The notes: generated by a model from the letters alone, not told the origin. Counted from the first letter of the stretch, positions 40,304-49,946 are shown. The stretch: DNA of 64,000 nucleotides from Sphingomonas sp. (GCA_025981625.1 JAICXF010000001.1:6348-70347); one strand, 5' to 3'. Made by a program: numbers and translations.

Positions 40304-41068
40304 GTGGCCGGTGCAGCCCTCGCCATGATTGATTTCCAGAGCCACCTGATCTTCCCGGTGCATGCGGTCGCCGGGGCCGGTCCACTACCCCGGTCGGCAG
40401 AGCGGCTGTCGCTCGTCACCCCGGATGGCGATACCCTGCAGGGCACTCGCATTCCTCCCGATCGGCGGGACCCGAGCCAGACACTCATTCTCGGCTTCGG
40501 AGGGAATGCCTGGAATGGCCAGGATGTCGCCGAATATCTGCACGAGCTCTATCCCGACCACGACGTCATTGTATTCCATTACCGGGGCTATTCGCCTTCG
40601 ACTGGCTCTCCATCCGCCAAGGCCCTGATCGCCGATGCGCCGCGCGTTTTCGATGCCGCGGTCGGCCGGGTGAAGCCAAAGCGGATAATTGCCGTCGGCT
40701 TCAGCATCGGGACCGGTGTTGCCGCGCAGCTCGCCGGCAAGCGCAAGCTCGATGGCCTGATCCTCGTCACCCCGTTCGATTCGCTGAAGGCCGTTGCGCA
40801 GTCGATGTACCCATGGGTGCCGATCGGACCCGTCTTCGCTCATGAAATTGATGCCGCGACGCCGCTCGGCAAAAGCCGGATCCCGGTTGCGATCGTCGCG
40901 GCCGAGCACGACCAGATCGTCCCGGCGAGCAGGACGGACGCTCTCAGAAAGGTTGTCGGAAACCTCGTGTTCGACCGCACGATCGCCGGGGCGGGTCACA
41001 ACGACATCTACGCGAGGTCCGATTTCCAGGAGATCATGCGAGAGGCGCTCAATTGTCTCGCTGCGTGA
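40304..41068 (+). CDS. Alpha/beta hydrolase, membrane-linked type
   Basis: The 254-residue part has LILGFGGNAWNG as the oxyanion region, FHYRGYSPSTGSP, the nucleophile elbow GFSIGTG, VAAEHDQIV for the acid and AGAGHNDIY for the histidine, so the triad is intact. The family has an N-terminal helix followed by a motif like FQSHLIFP; here the helix-like sequence LVAAIAITAIVAGAALA is coded from about 40274, but no ATG, GTG or TTG precedes it after the stop at 40202. GTG 40304 is the first usual start, cutting the helix. Substrate unknown. Confidence 0.8.
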   Translation: MAGAALAMIDFQSHLIFPVHAVAGAGPLPRSAERLSLVTPDGDTLQGTRIPPDRRDPSQTLILGFGGNAWNGQDVAEYLHELYPDHDVIVFHYRGYSPSTGSPSAKALIADAPRVFDAAVGRVKPKRIIAVGFSIGTGVAAQLAGKRKLDGLILVTPFDSLKAVAQSMYPWVPIGPVFAHEIDAATPLGKSRIPVAIVAAEHDQIVPASRTDALRKVVGNLVFDRTIAGAGHNDIYARSDFQEIMREALNCLAA

Positions 41069-41161
41069 CAGGCGGGCTCTTGCTAGTCGCCAGCCCCCCA
41101 TCCATATTCTTGATTACAAAGGACCAATCGGGGCGCGGGATACGTTAACCTAGTCGCGTAG

Positions 41162-41189
41162 TTGATTGTGTCATAAACTGGGGTAGCAT
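41162..41189 (+). promoter_or_regulatory. Candidate promoter for clpX
   Basis: TTGATT (41162-41167) and TAGCAT (41184-41189) are 16 bases apart in the 166-base space before clpX. The match is moderate. A GC palindrome, CGGCCGCTCGCGGCCG (41204-41219), lies between this and the ATG and could form a stem in the leader. Confidence 0.3.
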
Positions 41190-41234
41190 GCCCCTTGCGC
41201 AATCGGCCGCTCGCGGCCGGGATATAGGACGGGA

Positions 41235-42500
41235 ATGACCAAGCTTTCAGGCGGCGACAGCAAGAGCACCCTCTACTGCTCCTTCTGCGGCAAATCGCAG
41301 CACGAGGTCAGGAAGCTGATCGCCGGGCCGACCGTGTTCATCTGCGATGAGTGCGTCGAGCTGTGCAACGACATCATCCGCGAGGAGTCGAAGTCGGCAC
41401 TCGTGAAGACGCGCGATGGAGTTCCGGCGCCGTCCGAGATCTGCAAGGTGCTCGACGATTATGTGATCGGGCAGGAGCGCGCCAAGCGTGTGCTCTCGGT
41501 CGCCGTCCACAACCATTACAAGCGCCTGTCGCACGGTTCGAAGACCGGCAATGAGGTCGAACTCGCCAAGTCGAATATCTTGCTGGTTGGCCCGACCGGC
41601 TGCGGCAAGACCTTGCTGGCACAAACGCTGGCGCGAATCCTCGATGTGCCCTTCACCATGGCTGACGCGACGACGCTCACCGAAGCGGGATACGTCGGCG
41701 AGGACGTCGAGAACATCATCCTCAAGCTGCTCCAGGCCTCCGACTACAACGTCGAGAAGGCTCAGCGCGGGATCGTCTACATCGACGAGATCGACAAGAT
41801 CAGCCGCAAGTCGGACAATCCGTCGATCACTCGCGATGTATCGGGCGAGGGCGTCCAGCAGGCGCTCCTGAAGCTCATGGAGGGCACGACGGCTTCCGTC
41901 CCGCCCCAGGGCGGCCGCAAGCATCCGCAGCAGGAATTTCTGCAGGTCGACACGACCAACATCCTGTTCATCTGCGGCGGCGCGTTTGCCGGCCTCGAGA
42001 AGATCATCTCGGATCGCATGCAGGGCAAGTCGATGGGCTTCGGTGCCTATGTGGCGGCACCCGACGAGCGCAAGACAGGGGAGATCCTCAAGCATTGCGA
42101 GCCGGAGGATCTGCTTCGGTTCGGCCTCATCCCCGAGTTCGTTGGGCGTCTGCCGGTGATCGCGACGCTGCTCGACCTAGATGAGCCGGCGCTCGTCAAG
42201 ATCCTGGTCGAGCCGAAGAACGCCCTGGTGAAGCAATATGCCAAGCTGTTCGATATGGAGGATGTCCAGCTCGAGTTTACCGACGACGCGCTGCACTCGG
42301 TCGCGAAGAAGGCGATCGATCGAAAGACCGGCGCGCGGGGACTTCGGTCGATCCTCGAAGGCATCCTGCTCGACACGATGTTCGACCTTCCGTCGATGGA
42401 CGGAGTCGACGAGGTTCATGTCGACAAGGAAGTGGTCGAGGGGCGCAAAGAGCCGGTGCGGGTCTACGCCGCCAAGGACAAGACGGGCGACGCCGCCTAA
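41235..42500 (+). CDS. clpX: ATP-dependent Clp protease ATPase ClpX
   Basis: ClpX unfolds proteins for ClpP, including CtrA and tmRNA-tagged proteins. The 421-residue protein has the zinc-binding domain [11 protein letters not shown] with [10 protein letters not shown], Walker [16 protein letters not shown], Walker [11 protein letters not shown], and the sensor region. AGGACGGG precedes the ATG. ClpP, its usual upstream partner, is not adjacent; a hydrolase gene is there instead. It converges on the isoprenylcysteine-methyltransferase-like gene, sharing stop-codon bases. Confidence 0.97.
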   Translation: MTKLSGGDSKSTLYCSFCGKSQHEVRKLIAGPTVFICDECVELCNDIIREESKSALVKTRDGVPAPSEICKVLDDYVIGQERAKRVLSVAVHNHYKRLSHGSKTGNEVELAKSNILLVGPTGCGKTLLAQTLARILDVPFTMADATTLTEAGYVGEDVENIILKLLQASDYNVEKAQRGIVYIDEIDKISRKSDNPSITRDVSGEGVQQALLKLMEGTTASVPPQGGRKHPQQEFLQVDTTNILFICGGAFAGLEKIISDRMQGKSMGFGAYVAAPDERKTGEILKHCEPEDLLRFGLIPEFVGRLPVIATLLDLDEPALVKILVEPKNALVKQYAKLFDMEDVQLEFTDDALHSVAKKAIDRKTGARGLRSILEGILLDTMFDLPSMDGVDEVHVDKEVVEGRKEPVRVYAAKDKTGDAA

Positions 42501-43093
42501 GCGACTCGACCGATTTTTGGGATGATCGAGGGCGTTGAGCTCCGGTAGTTCCGGAACGTTTCGCCAAAGCTCTGTTCGAGCAGCCGTTCCTCGGCGGCGG
42601 TGCGCATCTTGGTGCCCACGAAAAATAACGGCAGAGCGATCACGAGCTGAAGCCAGTGGCCGATTGCGACTGCCATGGCGAGCAAGACGAGCAGGATCGC
42701 CAGGTAGATTGGGTGCCGCACACGGGCATAGGGACCTGTCCGGACCAGCTCATGGTCGTCGCGTGTGCGTGCCACGATGCTCCAGTTCTTGCCGAGCGCT
42801 GCCGAGCTGCGCGCAAAGAGTGCGAGCGCGCCGCCCATCAATAGCAGGACAGCGGCGTAACCGCCGATTGCCGCGGGATCGAGCCAGCGAAGGCCCGCAT
42901 GAACGGGCCCTAGCGCGGTGATCGGGAAACTCAGGCCCTGGATAATGATGCCCCAACGCGACCGGGAGTCGCGGCTCCCGCCGGCTTCTCTCTGTCGTCG
43001 GCGTGCGGCCACCAACACCAGCGCGAAGAACAGCAGCGCCAGTGCTTCGAACAGCCATGCCTGGGGCAGGGCAACAGGCACCGCGAACGGCAT
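42497..43093 (-). CDS. Isoprenylcysteine methyltransferase-like membrane protein
   Basis: The 198-residue protein has five hydrophobic helices and the ICMT/PEMT SAM-binding signature: [20 protein letters not shown] and later [16 protein letters not shown], with RHP and EE residues intact. Bacterial members methylate small or lipid-linked substrates of unknown identity; a protein isoprenylation role is unlikely in bacteria. Its stop codon overlaps that of clpX in the opposite strand. Confidence 0.8.
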   Translation of the reverse strand: MPFAVPVALPQAWLFEALALLFFALVLVAARRRQREAGGSRDSRSRWGIIIQGLSFPITALGPVHAGLRWLDPAAIGGYAAVLLLMGGALALFARSSAALGKNWSIVARTRDDHELVRTGPYARVRHPIYLAILLVLLAMAVAIGHWLQLVIALPLFFVGTKMRTAAEERLLEQSFGETFRNYRSSTPSIIPKIGRVA

Positions 43094-43137
43094 TCCGGGA
43101 AACTAGTCGAACTGTGTTAGTTCGTCAAAACAGCAGG

Positions 43138-44556
43138 CTAAAGCCCCCGCACCGCCGCGATCAGCTGGCTGCCGAACCGCTCCATCAAATGTGCATCGCG
43201 ACCATAGGGGTCGGGCATGAAATGCACCCCGTCAGGCGTTGGCTGCGCTGTCAGATAGGTCATGTAAACCGGGATGGGCTTCGGCAGGTCGACCTCATAT
43301 TCGGTCTTGGGGTTCTTGCCCGATGGCACCACGCCATCGAACAGGAAGCGCGCCACGCGTTTGTAATCCTCGAGCCGAACGCAGCCGTTGCTGATCCACA
43401 GCTCATTCTTCGTGAAATGCTCCTTCTCCGGCGAATCGTGGAGATAGATGCCGAAGTAATTGGGCAGCATGAACTTCATCATGCCCATGGAGTTTGCCGG
43501 GCTGGGAAGCCGCCGCAGCCGCACCTGTAGCCGGCCATCGGCGACAGCTTGCCAGTCGACGGTGCTCGGGTCGATGACCTGCGCGTCGTCGCTGTAATCC
43601 GTCAGCACCTGATATTCGCGGTCGGTGAGATATTTGATCCCTTGTGCGACGACGCGCGGGGCGATGAGGTTCTGTTCCAGATCCGGCGGCACGTTCCAGT
43701 ACGGATTGACGCTCGCATATTTGATATAGGCAGCCATCATCGGGGTCGCGGTTGCGGCTTTTCCGACGACGATCTTCATCTCGTCGACCTTGCGTCCGTC
43801 CTGCCACATCGACAGCCGGGCGTCGCCCGCGTCGACGATGACATATTTGCGCTGCTCCTCGGGCGCCGGAAGCCGCCGCGCGCGCTCCATGTTGATGATG
43901 ATCAGTTGCTCGTAATAGCGTGCGCCGCGATTCAGCGCTTCGATCGTGCCGGCCCCGGCGATCCCGTCTGCCTTGACGCCATGGACGGTCTGGAATTCCT
44001 TCACCTGCGCAGCCAGCGCAGCGTCATACTTGTCGCCGGCCGGAAGGCCGAGGCGGGTCCGCAGGGCGGCGACCCGATCGCCGCTCGTGCCGATCTTCAT
44101 TGCCGGCCCGGTCGGGACGGGGAGGTCGGGCAAGCTTCCCCAGCGCTGCTGATACTTGACCAATCCGCGGCGGAGTTCGGTGTAGATCGGATTGACGGAG
44201 GTGAAGAGATCGACCGGCGCGCCGCTCCAGGCGGCGAACGACATTCCCGCCCCGGATTCATTCTGCACCGCCTTGGGTACCAGGTCTTCGTCGATATAGA
44301 TCATGTCGACGCCCTGCTCGATTGCCGGCGGCAGATCGACTGGCTCGAGCGCGGCGGGCTTGTTCCCTTCCGCAGCGGGCGACTGCCACGGCTGTCCTTG
44401 CGGGATTGGCCGCGCCATCCACGGCTCGGCGACCGCGGCCGGGGGTGCGTGTGCGGGCTGCGGAGCAACCGGCGGAAGGGCGCCATACTGCTGCGCGAGC
44501 GCAATGGTGGGCATCGTCAATGCGCTGAGCGCAAGAAGGAGAGGGCGCGTGATCAC
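43138..44556 (-). CDS. L,D-transpeptidase, YcbB-like
   Basis: The 472-residue periplasmic enzyme forms 3-3 peptidoglycan cross-links. It has a signal peptide (LLLALSALTMPTIALAQQ), a peptidoglycan-binding domain (GTSGDRVAALRTRLGLP, GIAGAGTIEALNRG), and a YkuD domain with HDSPEKEHFTK and SNGCVRLEDY, the catalytic Cys. The N-terminal region contains a Pro/Ala-rich linker and a scaffold-like part. The start is GTG at 44556. The insert within the catalytic domain is of the YcbB type. Confidence 0.9.
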   Translation of the reverse strand: MITRPLLLALSALTMPTIALAQQYGALPPVAPQPAHAPPAAVAEPWMARPIPQGQPWQSPAAEGNKPAALEPVDLPPAIEQGVDMIYIDEDLVPKAVQNESGAGMSFAAWSGAPVDLFTSVNPIYTELRRGLVKYQQRWGSLPDLPVPTGPAMKIGTSGDRVAALRTRLGLPAGDKYDAALAAQVKEFQTVHGVKADGIAGAGTIEALNRGARYYEQLIIINMERARRLPAPEEQRKYVIVDAGDARLSMWQDGRKVDEMKIVVGKAATATPMMAAYIKYASVNPYWNVPPDLEQNLIAPRVVAQGIKYLTDREYQVLTDYSDDAQVIDPSTVDWQAVADGRLQVRLRRLPSPANSMGMMKFMLPNYFGIYLHDSPEKEHFTKNELWISNGCVRLEDYKRVARFLFDGVVPSGKNPKTEYEVDLPKPIPVYMTYLTAQPTPDGVHFMPDPYGRDAHLMERFGSQLIAAVRGL

Positions 44557-44619
44557 CCGCCGATCAATACCCGCGGAACCTGAACGAGCACAGAATCAAC
44601 GGCTGAATCTGGTCCCGAA

Positions 44620-44832
44620 TTACTCACCGTCGAGCGGTAATGTGTCCTTCTCGGCTTTGGGAGACCCGAGCTTTCTTGCCAACCGCTCTATCTCCTCCTC
44701 CGTTGGCGGTTCGGGCAACTCCTCTCCCGGTGCAAGCGCTTCGTCGGGGATTCCGGGCCCGGTTCCGGCGATGCTCTCGTTGACCGCGCGGTCGTTCGGC
44801 CCGGTGCTGATTTTCTCTCGGTCATCCACCAT
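44620..44832 (-). CDS. Small acidic protein, conserved in sphingomonads by appearance
   Basis: The 70-residue protein is hydrophilic and acidic, with LPEPPTEEEIERLARKLG as the only helical-looking segment; the rest is rich in Gly, Pro and Asp. No signal peptide or membrane helix. A very strong Shine-Dalgarno (AAGGAGGTGG) precedes the ATG, which supports a real gene. A promoter resembling the general-stress sigma EcfG type lies upstream. Function unknown. Confidence 0.6.
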   Translation of the reverse strand: MVDDREKISTGPNDRAVNESIAGTGPGIPDEALAPGEELPEPPTEEEIERLARKLGSPKAEKDTLPLDGE

Positions 44833-44854
44833 GAGCCACCTCCTTGCGCCGTAG

Positions 44855-44880
44855 AGCGAGCGGGGCGCGGCGAATGTTCC
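44855..44880 (-). promoter_or_regulatory. Possible EcfG-type stress promoter
   Basis: On the minus strand, GGAAC (44880-44876) and CGCT (44858-44855) are 17 bases apart; the alphaproteobacterial general-stress consensus is GGAAC-N16/17-CGTT, so one base differs. It would start transcription about 16 bases before the strong ribosome-binding site of the small acidic gene. Confidence 0.3.
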
Positions 44881-44923
44881 TGGCTTTGTTGCGCGGGCCT
44901 ATAGGGCAGCCCATATACTGCCC

Positions 44924-47323
44924 ATGACTCGCTCACTTCCCATTTTGCCGCTCCGCGACATCGTCGTTTTCCCGCACCGGATCGTGCCCCTGTTCGTGGG
45001 CCGCGAAAAATCGGTTGCTGCGCTCGAAGCGGCGATGGGCGCCGACAAGGAGCTGTTTCTCGTTGCCCAGCTCGATCCGGGTGAGGACGATCCCGACCGC
45101 GACGCGCTCTACGATCTCGGCGTGGTCGCAACGGCAATGCAGCTGCTGAAGCTGCCCGATGGCACGGTCCGCGTGCTGGTCGAAGGCGTGAAGCGTGCCC
45201 GCCTCGTCGATCTGGTGTCGAGGGACGGTTATACGGCCGCCGAGATCGAGGAAATCGACGAAGAGGGTGCTGCCGGGCCGGAGGGCCAGGCATTGATGCG
45301 TTCGGTCATCGATCAGTTCGAGAATTACGCCAAGCTCAACAAGCGCCTTCCGCCCGAGACTGGAATCCAGCTCAGCGAGATCGAGGATGCCTCCATTCTT
45401 GCCGACGCGGTCGCGTCAAACCTGTCGATCAAGGTTGCTGACAAGCAGGCGTTGCTCGGCGAACTCAACCCGGCGCGGCGTCTCGAGATGGTGTTCGCCT
45501 TCATGGAGGGCGAGCTTGGCGTGCTGCAGGTCGAGAAAAAGATCCGCAGCCGGGTCAAGCGCCAGATGGAGAAGACGCAGCGCGAATATTATTTGAACGA
45601 GCAGCTGAAGGCGATCCAGCGCGAGCTTGGCAACGAGGGCGAGGAAGGCGGCGACGAGTTGGCCGAGCTGGCCGAGAAGATCCGCAAGACGCGCCTGTCC
45701 AAGGAAGCGCGCAATCGCGCGACCGCCGAGCTCAAGAAGCTCCGCGCGATGGCGCCGATGTCGGCCGAAGCGACCGTCGCCCGCAACTATCTGGATGTCC
45801 TGCTCGCGCTTCCGTGGGGCAAGAAGTCAAAGCTCAAGAAGGACATCGCCGAGGCACAGCGCGTGCTCGACGAGGACCATTATGGCCTCGAGAAGGTCAA
45901 GGACCGGATCGTCGAATATCTCGCCGTGCAGGCGCGCACCAACAAGCTGAAGGGCCCGATCCTGTGCCTCGTTGGGCCGCCCGGCGTCGGCAAGACCTCG
46001 CTCGGCCGCTCAATTGCGCGCGCCACCGGTCGCGAGTTCGTTCGCCAGTCGCTGGGCGGCGTTCGGGACGAGGCGGAAATCCGCGGTCATCGCCGGACCT
46101 ACATCGGCTCGCTGCCTGGCAAGATCATCTCGAATATCAAGAAAGCGGGGACATCGAACCCGCTGTTCCTGCTCGACGAGATCGACAAGCTCGGCCAAGA
46201 CTTCCGCGGCGACCCGTCGTCGGCGCTTCTCGAGGTTCTCGATCCCGAGCAGAACAACAAGTTCCAGGACCATTATCTCGAACTGGATTACGATCTTTCG
46301 GACGTGATGTTCGTGACCACCGCGAACTCGCTCGACATGCCCCAGCCGCTGCTTGACCGGATGGAGATCATCCGCCTCGAGGGCTACACGGAGCACGAGA
46401 AGGTCGAGATAGCCAAGCGCCACCTGATCCCCAAGCAAATGGAAGCGCATGGTTTGAAGGATGGCGAGCTGACGTTCACGGACGAGGGGCTCCGCGCGAT
46501 CATTCAGCATTATACGCGCGAAGCGGGCGTTCGCACGCTCGAACGCGAACTGGCCAAGGTCGCGCGCAAGTCGCTGCGCCAAATTCTGGAAGGCAAGTCC
46601 GAGAAGGTGGAACTGACCCCGGACACCGTCGGCAATTTCCTCGGTGTTCGGAAGTTCCGCTACGGAATGGGCGAAGAGGAGGACCAGATCGGAGCTGTCA
46701 CCGGTCTCGCCTGGACCGAGGTCGGGGGCGAACTGCTGACCATCGAGGCGGTTACCGTTCCCGGCAAGGGCCAGATCAAGACCACCGGCAAGCTTGGCGA
46801 AGTCATGCAGGAGTCGATCCAGGCGGCGATGAGCTTCGTCAAGGCGCGCGCTCCGGCGTTCGGCGTCAAGCCGTCGATCTTCGCTCGCAAGGACATCCAC
46901 GTCCACTTGCCCGAAGGCGCGGTGCCCAAGGACGGACCATCGGCCGGCATCGGCATGGTGACGGCAATGATCTCGACCCTCACCGGAATAGCCGTACGCC
47001 GTGACATCGCGATGACCGGCGAAGTGACGCTGCGCGGCAGGGTGCTTCCGATCGGCGGTCTCAAGGAGAAGTTGCTGGCGGCGCTGCGAGGCGGGATGCG
47101 CACGGTGCTCATCCCGGCGGAGAACGAGAAGGATCTCGTCGATCTCCCGGCGACCGTGACCGAGGGCCTGGAGATCGTCCCGGTTGCTCATGTCGACGAG
47201 GTGCTCGCCCGAGCGCTTGTCGCCCCGCTTCAGGCCATCGAGTGGACCGAGCTCGACGAACATGCGGCCGAGCCGCCGGTCCACGGACCGGCATCCGAAA
47301 GCGGGCCCGCGGTTCGTCATTAG
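44924..47323 (+). CDS. lon: ATP-dependent protease Lon
   Basis: Lon degrades damaged proteins and specific regulators. The 799-residue protein has the LAN substrate domain ([20 protein letters not shown]), a coiled coil to about 310, the AAA+ domain with [15 protein letters not shown] and [10 protein letters not shown], and the protease domain with catalytic Ser in [11 protein letters not shown] and Lys in [10 protein letters not shown]. Length is standard. hup follows 88 bases later, as in many proteobacteria. Confidence 0.97.
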   Translation: MTRSLPILPLRDIVVFPHRIVPLFVGREKSVAALEAAMGADKELFLVAQLDPGEDDPDRDALYDLGVVATAMQLLKLPDGTVRVLVEGVKRARLVDLVSRDGYTAAEIEEIDEEGAAGPEGQALMRSVIDQFENYAKLNKRLPPETGIQLSEIEDASILADAVASNLSIKVADKQALLGELNPARRLEMVFAFMEGELGVLQVEKKIRSRVKRQMEKTQREYYLNEQLKAIQRELGNEGEEGGDELAELAEKIRKTRLSKEARNRATAELKKLRAMAPMSAEATVARNYLDVLLALPWGKKSKLKKDIAEAQRVLDEDHYGLEKVKDRIVEYLAVQARTNKLKGPILCLVGPPGVGKTSLGRSIARATGREFVRQSLGGVRDEAEIRGHRRTYIGSLPGKIISNIKKAGTSNPLFLLDEIDKLGQDFRGDPSSALLEVLDPEQNNKFQDHYLELDYDLSDVMFVTTANSLDMPQPLLDRMEIIRLEGYTEHEKVEIAKRHLIPKQMEAHGLKDGELTFTDEGLRAIIQHYTREAGVRTLERELAKVARKSLRQILEGKSEKVELTPDTVGNFLGVRKFRYGMGEEEDQIGAVTGLAWTEVGGELLTIEAVTVPGKGQIKTTGKLGEVMQESIQAAMSFVKARAPAFGVKPSIFARKDIHVHLPEGAVPKDGPSAGIGMVTAMISTLTGIAVRRDIAMTGEVTLRGRVLPIGGLKEKLLAALRGGMRTVLIPAENEKDLVDLPATVTEGLEIVPVAHVDEVLARALVAPLQAIEWTELDEHAAEPPVHGPASESGPAVRH

Positions 47324-47411
47324 AACCTCTGGACAGGCGCGCGAACTCTTGCCTTAAGGGCAGACGCTCCGCGCGTGCGAGTCTTGCCGCCGGTGAGGGA
47401 GAGCTTGGCGC

Positions 47412-47684
47412 ATGAACAAGCAGGAACTAATCGGGCATGTCGCCGATCGCTCTGGGCTCAGCCGCAACGACGCGATGCGCGCCGTCGAGACGATGCTCGA
47501 GGTGATCACCTCGGCGCTGAAACGCGGAGACGAAGTGCGTCTGGTGGGCTTCGGCAATTTCTCGGTGACTCGCCGCAAGGCATCAACAGGCCGCAATCCC
47601 CGGACTGGCGAGCCCATGCAGATTGAGGCCAGTTCCCAACCCAAGTTCCGGCCGGGCAAGGTTTTGAAGGACGCGGTCCAGTAA
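47412..47684 (+). CDS. hup: DNA-binding protein HU
   Basis: The 90-residue histone-like protein begins MNKQELIGHVADRSGLSRND and has the DNA-binding arm RNPRTGEPMQIEAS and FRPGKVLKD at the end. It bends DNA non-specifically and compacts the nucleoid. Its place behind lon is the common arrangement. GAGAGCTTGGCG before the ATG gives a weak Shine-Dalgarno. Confidence 0.95.
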   Translation: MNKQELIGHVADRSGLSRNDAMRAVETMLEVITSALKRGDEVRLVGFGNFSVTRRKASTGRNPRTGEPMQIEASSQPKFRPGKVLKDAVQ

Positions 47685-47685
47685 C

Positions 47686-47713
47686 TGGACAGTCGCGAGG
47701 GCGGCACTATATC
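47686..47713 (+). promoter_or_regulatory. Candidate sigma70 promoter for tRNA-Val
   Basis: TGGACA (47686-47691) and TATATC (47708-47713) are 16 bases apart. Transcription would start about 25 bases before the tRNA. The same bases around 47700-47717 form a small GGCGG/CCGCC stem that could also end hup transcription. Confidence 0.45.
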
Positions 47714-47745
47714 CGCCGACTTCCGCCGGGAATTTCCTGACGAGC

Positions 47746-47820
47746 GGGCGCGTAGCTCAGTGGTAGAGCACACCCTTCACACGGGTGGGGTCGTAGGTTC
47801 AAACCCTACCGCGCCCACCA
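47746..47820 (+). tRNA. tRNA-Val (anticodon CAC)
   Basis: The cloverleaf is complete: acceptor GGGCGCG pairs with CGCGCCC, D arm GCTC-AGTGGTA-GAGC, anticodon stem CACCC/GGGTG with loop TTCACAC, so anticodon CAC reads valine GUG. The T arm has GGTTCAAACC. The 3' ACCA is encoded, ending at 47820. It lies after hup on the same strand, with its own likely promoter. Confidence 0.96.
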
Positions 47821-47877
47821 TCCGCTGCGGGTGATTCGTCGAGACGGCGCGACGAAGCCTTCGCGCAGGTGGACCGC

Positions 47878-48588
47878 TCAAACCTCCAGGTAAGCGGGCT
47901 GGAAGCTCGCGACGCGACGCATCTCGTTCCAGTCGGTGAACTCGATATCACGACCTTTGCGCCGGATCAGCCCTTGCCGCTCCATGTCGGCGAGCACCCG
48001 GTTGACGTTGACTGATGTCTGGCCGGTCATGTCGGCGATTTGTTGCTGAGTGAACGGATTGACCAAACGCTCATCGCCCCCGCGCATCCTCGCCGCCGTT
48101 TCACACAGCAAATGGGCGACCCGCGCAGTAGAATCCCGACGCCCGCAATTGAGTAGCCATTCGTAGCCGATCGCCTCATTGCGCTGGAGCAGTCGCCAGA
48201 AGAAATGCCGAAGCTCCGGATTGGCATCGAGAATTGACTCAAAATCCTGCCCCTTGCCGATCATGACCTCGCTTCGGACGATTGCCTGGATCCCGAACGG
48301 GGCCGGTCGTCGCCGTGGGAGAATCCCCTCGCCGGGGAAACGAAGCGCGACGATCTGCCGCCGCCCGGACGGATCGGTCTTGAACTTGGAAAGAATGCCC
48401 GAACGAACAAACATGACCTCGTCCCGCGGCATGCCAGCCTCACGGAACGGGCGTCGCGGCTCGATCTCCGCCATGCGATGCGGCATCTTTTCGAGCAGGT
48501 CGGCGAGGCGGGGCTCGAGCCCCGCTGTGATCAGCGCCTCGCGCAGCGACACCGCGTGATCGCTCGACTTCGTCCGTCGACTCGTCAT
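47878..48588 (-). CDS. Crp/Fnr-family transcriptional regulator
   Basis: The 236-residue protein has an N-terminal cyclic-nucleotide-binding-like beta barrel (PFREAGMPRDEVMFVRSGIL) and a C-terminal winged helix with FTQQQIADMTGQTSVNVNRV. No Fnr-type cysteine cluster is seen in the N-terminus, so it is not an obvious iron-sulfur oxygen sensor. Ligand and targets are unknown. GGGAGAGG precedes the ATG. A 20-base dyad lies about 92 bases upstream and could be a self-regulatory site. Confidence 0.85.
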   Translation of the reverse strand: MTSRRTKSSDHAVSLREALITAGLEPRLADLLEKMPHRMAEIEPRRPFREAGMPRDEVMFVRSGILSKFKTDPSGRRQIVALRFPGEGILPRRRPAPFGIQAIVRSEVMIGKGQDFESILDANPELRHFFWRLLQRNEAIGYEWLLNCGRRDSTARVAHLLCETAARMRGGDERLVNPFTQQQIADMTGQTSVNVNRVLADMERQGLIRRKGRDIEFTDWNEMRRVASFQPAYLEV

Positions 48589-48679
48589 TCGGCCTCTCCC
48601 GGCAGAAAACGATGCGCTTGCGTAACAGACGTGGCAAGAGCGGTTATAGCACAGGTTAGAGGCCGGATGTGGTGCTTAC

Positions 48680-48699
48680 GTTTCACATCCTTGTGAAAC
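48680..48699. promoter_or_regulatory. 20-base dyad between the Crp/Fnr gene and tRNA-His
   Basis: GTTTCACA (48680-48687), TCCT, TGTGAAAC (48692-48699) is a perfect inverted repeat with four-base spacing, the spacing of Crp/Fnr-family sites, though the half-site is not the FNR or CRP consensus. It lies in a 187-base intergenic region upstream of the Crp/Fnr gene. Confidence 0.5.
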
Positions 48700-48775
48700 T
48701 CGCTGTCCTTGCCTTCCCGGAACGTGGCTCCTAAGTGCCGCCGGCGGCCGAGGAAGCGCTCCTCGCCAAAGCCGT

Positions 48776-48853
48776 GGCGATCGTAGCTCAGCTGGTTAGA
48801 GCACTGGTTTGTGGTACCAGGGGTCGGGGGTTCAAGTCCCCTCGATCGCCCCA
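48776..48853 (+). tRNA. tRNA-His (anticodon GTG)
   Basis: The acceptor stem GCGATCG pairs with CGATCGC, and the extra 5' G at 48776 pairs with C73, the special feature of histidine tRNA. The D arm is GCTC-AGCTGGTTA-GAGC, and the anticodon stem CTGGT/ACCAG carries loop TTGTGGT, anticodon GTG. The CCA end is encoded at 48851-48853. Confidence 0.96.
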
Positions 48854-48886
48854 TTCTTTTCGTCTCGAACCGGAAATCAGAAGACC

Positions 48887-49936
48887 ATGACGACGCCCTG
48901 GGGCTTGCCCGATTTCGACGCGCATGAAGACGTTCACTTCTTCGACGACGAGAAGTCGGGACTGAAGGCGATCATCGCGATCCATTCGACGCATCTTGGG
49001 CCTGCCGGTGGCGGCGCGCGCTTCTGGCATTACGCGGATGGCGACGATGCGGTCACCGACGCGCTGAGGCTGTCGCGCGGAATGAGCTACAAGAACGCGA
49101 TGGCGGGGTTGCCGCTCGGCGGCGGCAAGTCGGTCATTTTGGCCAACGAGAACCGCACCAAGACTCCCGACATGCTGCACGCCTTCGGCCACGCAGTCGA
49201 AGCGCTCGGGGGCCGCTATGTCACGGCGGAGGATGTTGGGATCAACGTTGCCGACATGATCGAAATCGCCCGTTCCACGAAATATGTGGCGGGGCTTCCC
49301 AACAGCGGCGGAGACGTCGGTGGCGATCCCGGCCCGCATACCTCGCTCGGGGTGTTTCTCGGCATCAAGGCCGCCGTCAAATGGGCTCTCGGCAAGGACA
49401 GCCTGAAAGGTTTGCATATTGCCCTCCAGGGCGCCGGAAGCGTAGCCACGGGCGTGGCGCTTCACGCGTGCGCGGAAGGTGCGCGTCTCTCGATCGCCGA
49501 CGTCGATGAGGCGAAGGCGCAGAAGCTTGCGGAGCGGTCCGGCGGAAAAGCCGTCTCGGCGGCAGAAATCCTCGAGATCGAGGCGGATGTGCTGAGCCCC
49601 TGCGCGCTCGGCGCGATCCTCGACCAAAACTCGATCCCGAAGCTCAAGGTTCCGGTTGTCGCGGGTGGCGCGAACAATCAACTGGCCACTCCCGAGGACG
49701 GAGAGCGGCTTCACGGGCGCGGTATTCTCTACGCGCCTGATTACGTCATCAACGCGGGCGGGATCATCAACGTTTGCACCGAATATCTTGGCGATGGCGA
49801 CGCGAGCCTGGTTCGCCGGCGCATTGAAGGCATTCCCGTGCGCCTGGCCCAGATCTGGTCCGAAGGCGCGGAAACCGGCCGGAACCCGGCGGCTGTCGCC
49901 GATGCTATGGCGCAAAGGCTGATTGGCAGGGCATAA
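48887..49936 (+). CDS. Glu/Leu/Phe/Val dehydrogenase (leucine dehydrogenase type)
   Basis: The 349-residue enzyme belongs to the amino-acid dehydrogenase family: NAMAGLPLGGGKSVI with the catalytic Lys, VTAEDVGI, and the Rossmann segment IALQGAGSVATGVALHACAEG. Length fits leucine/phenylalanine dehydrogenases rather than longer glutamate dehydrogenases. It would oxidatively deaminate branched-chain amino acids with NAD+. ATG 48887 is used; earlier in-frame sequence runs into the tRNA. It ends 10 bases before ccmC. Confidence 0.88.
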   Translation: MTTPWGLPDFDAHEDVHFFDDEKSGLKAIIAIHSTHLGPAGGGARFWHYADGDDAVTDALRLSRGMSYKNAMAGLPLGGGKSVILANENRTKTPDMLHAFGHAVEALGGRYVTAEDVGINVADMIEIARSTKYVAGLPNSGGDVGGDPGPHTSLGVFLGIKAAVKWALGKDSLKGLHIALQGAGSVATGVALHACAEGARLSIADVDEAKAQKLAERSGGKAVSAAEILEIEADVLSPCALGAILDQNSIPKLKVPVVAGGANNQLATPEDGERLHGRGILYAPDYVINAGGIINVCTEYLGDGDASLVRRRIEGIPVRLAQIWSEGAETGRNPAAVADAMAQRLIGRA

Positions 49937-49946
49937 GCGCGAGGCG

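Noticed and set aside
44876..44923. Heat-shock (sigma32) promoter for lon
   Set aside because: CCCATATA is present near 44910, but no CTTGAA-like -35 lies at the right distance, and transcription would begin at the start codon.
46010..47320. 436-codon frame opposite lon
   Set aside because: Antisense shadow of a canonical Lon reading frame.
47700..47717. Intrinsic terminator after hup
   Set aside because: Only a five-base stem with no T-run; the same bases fit a tRNA-Val promoter.
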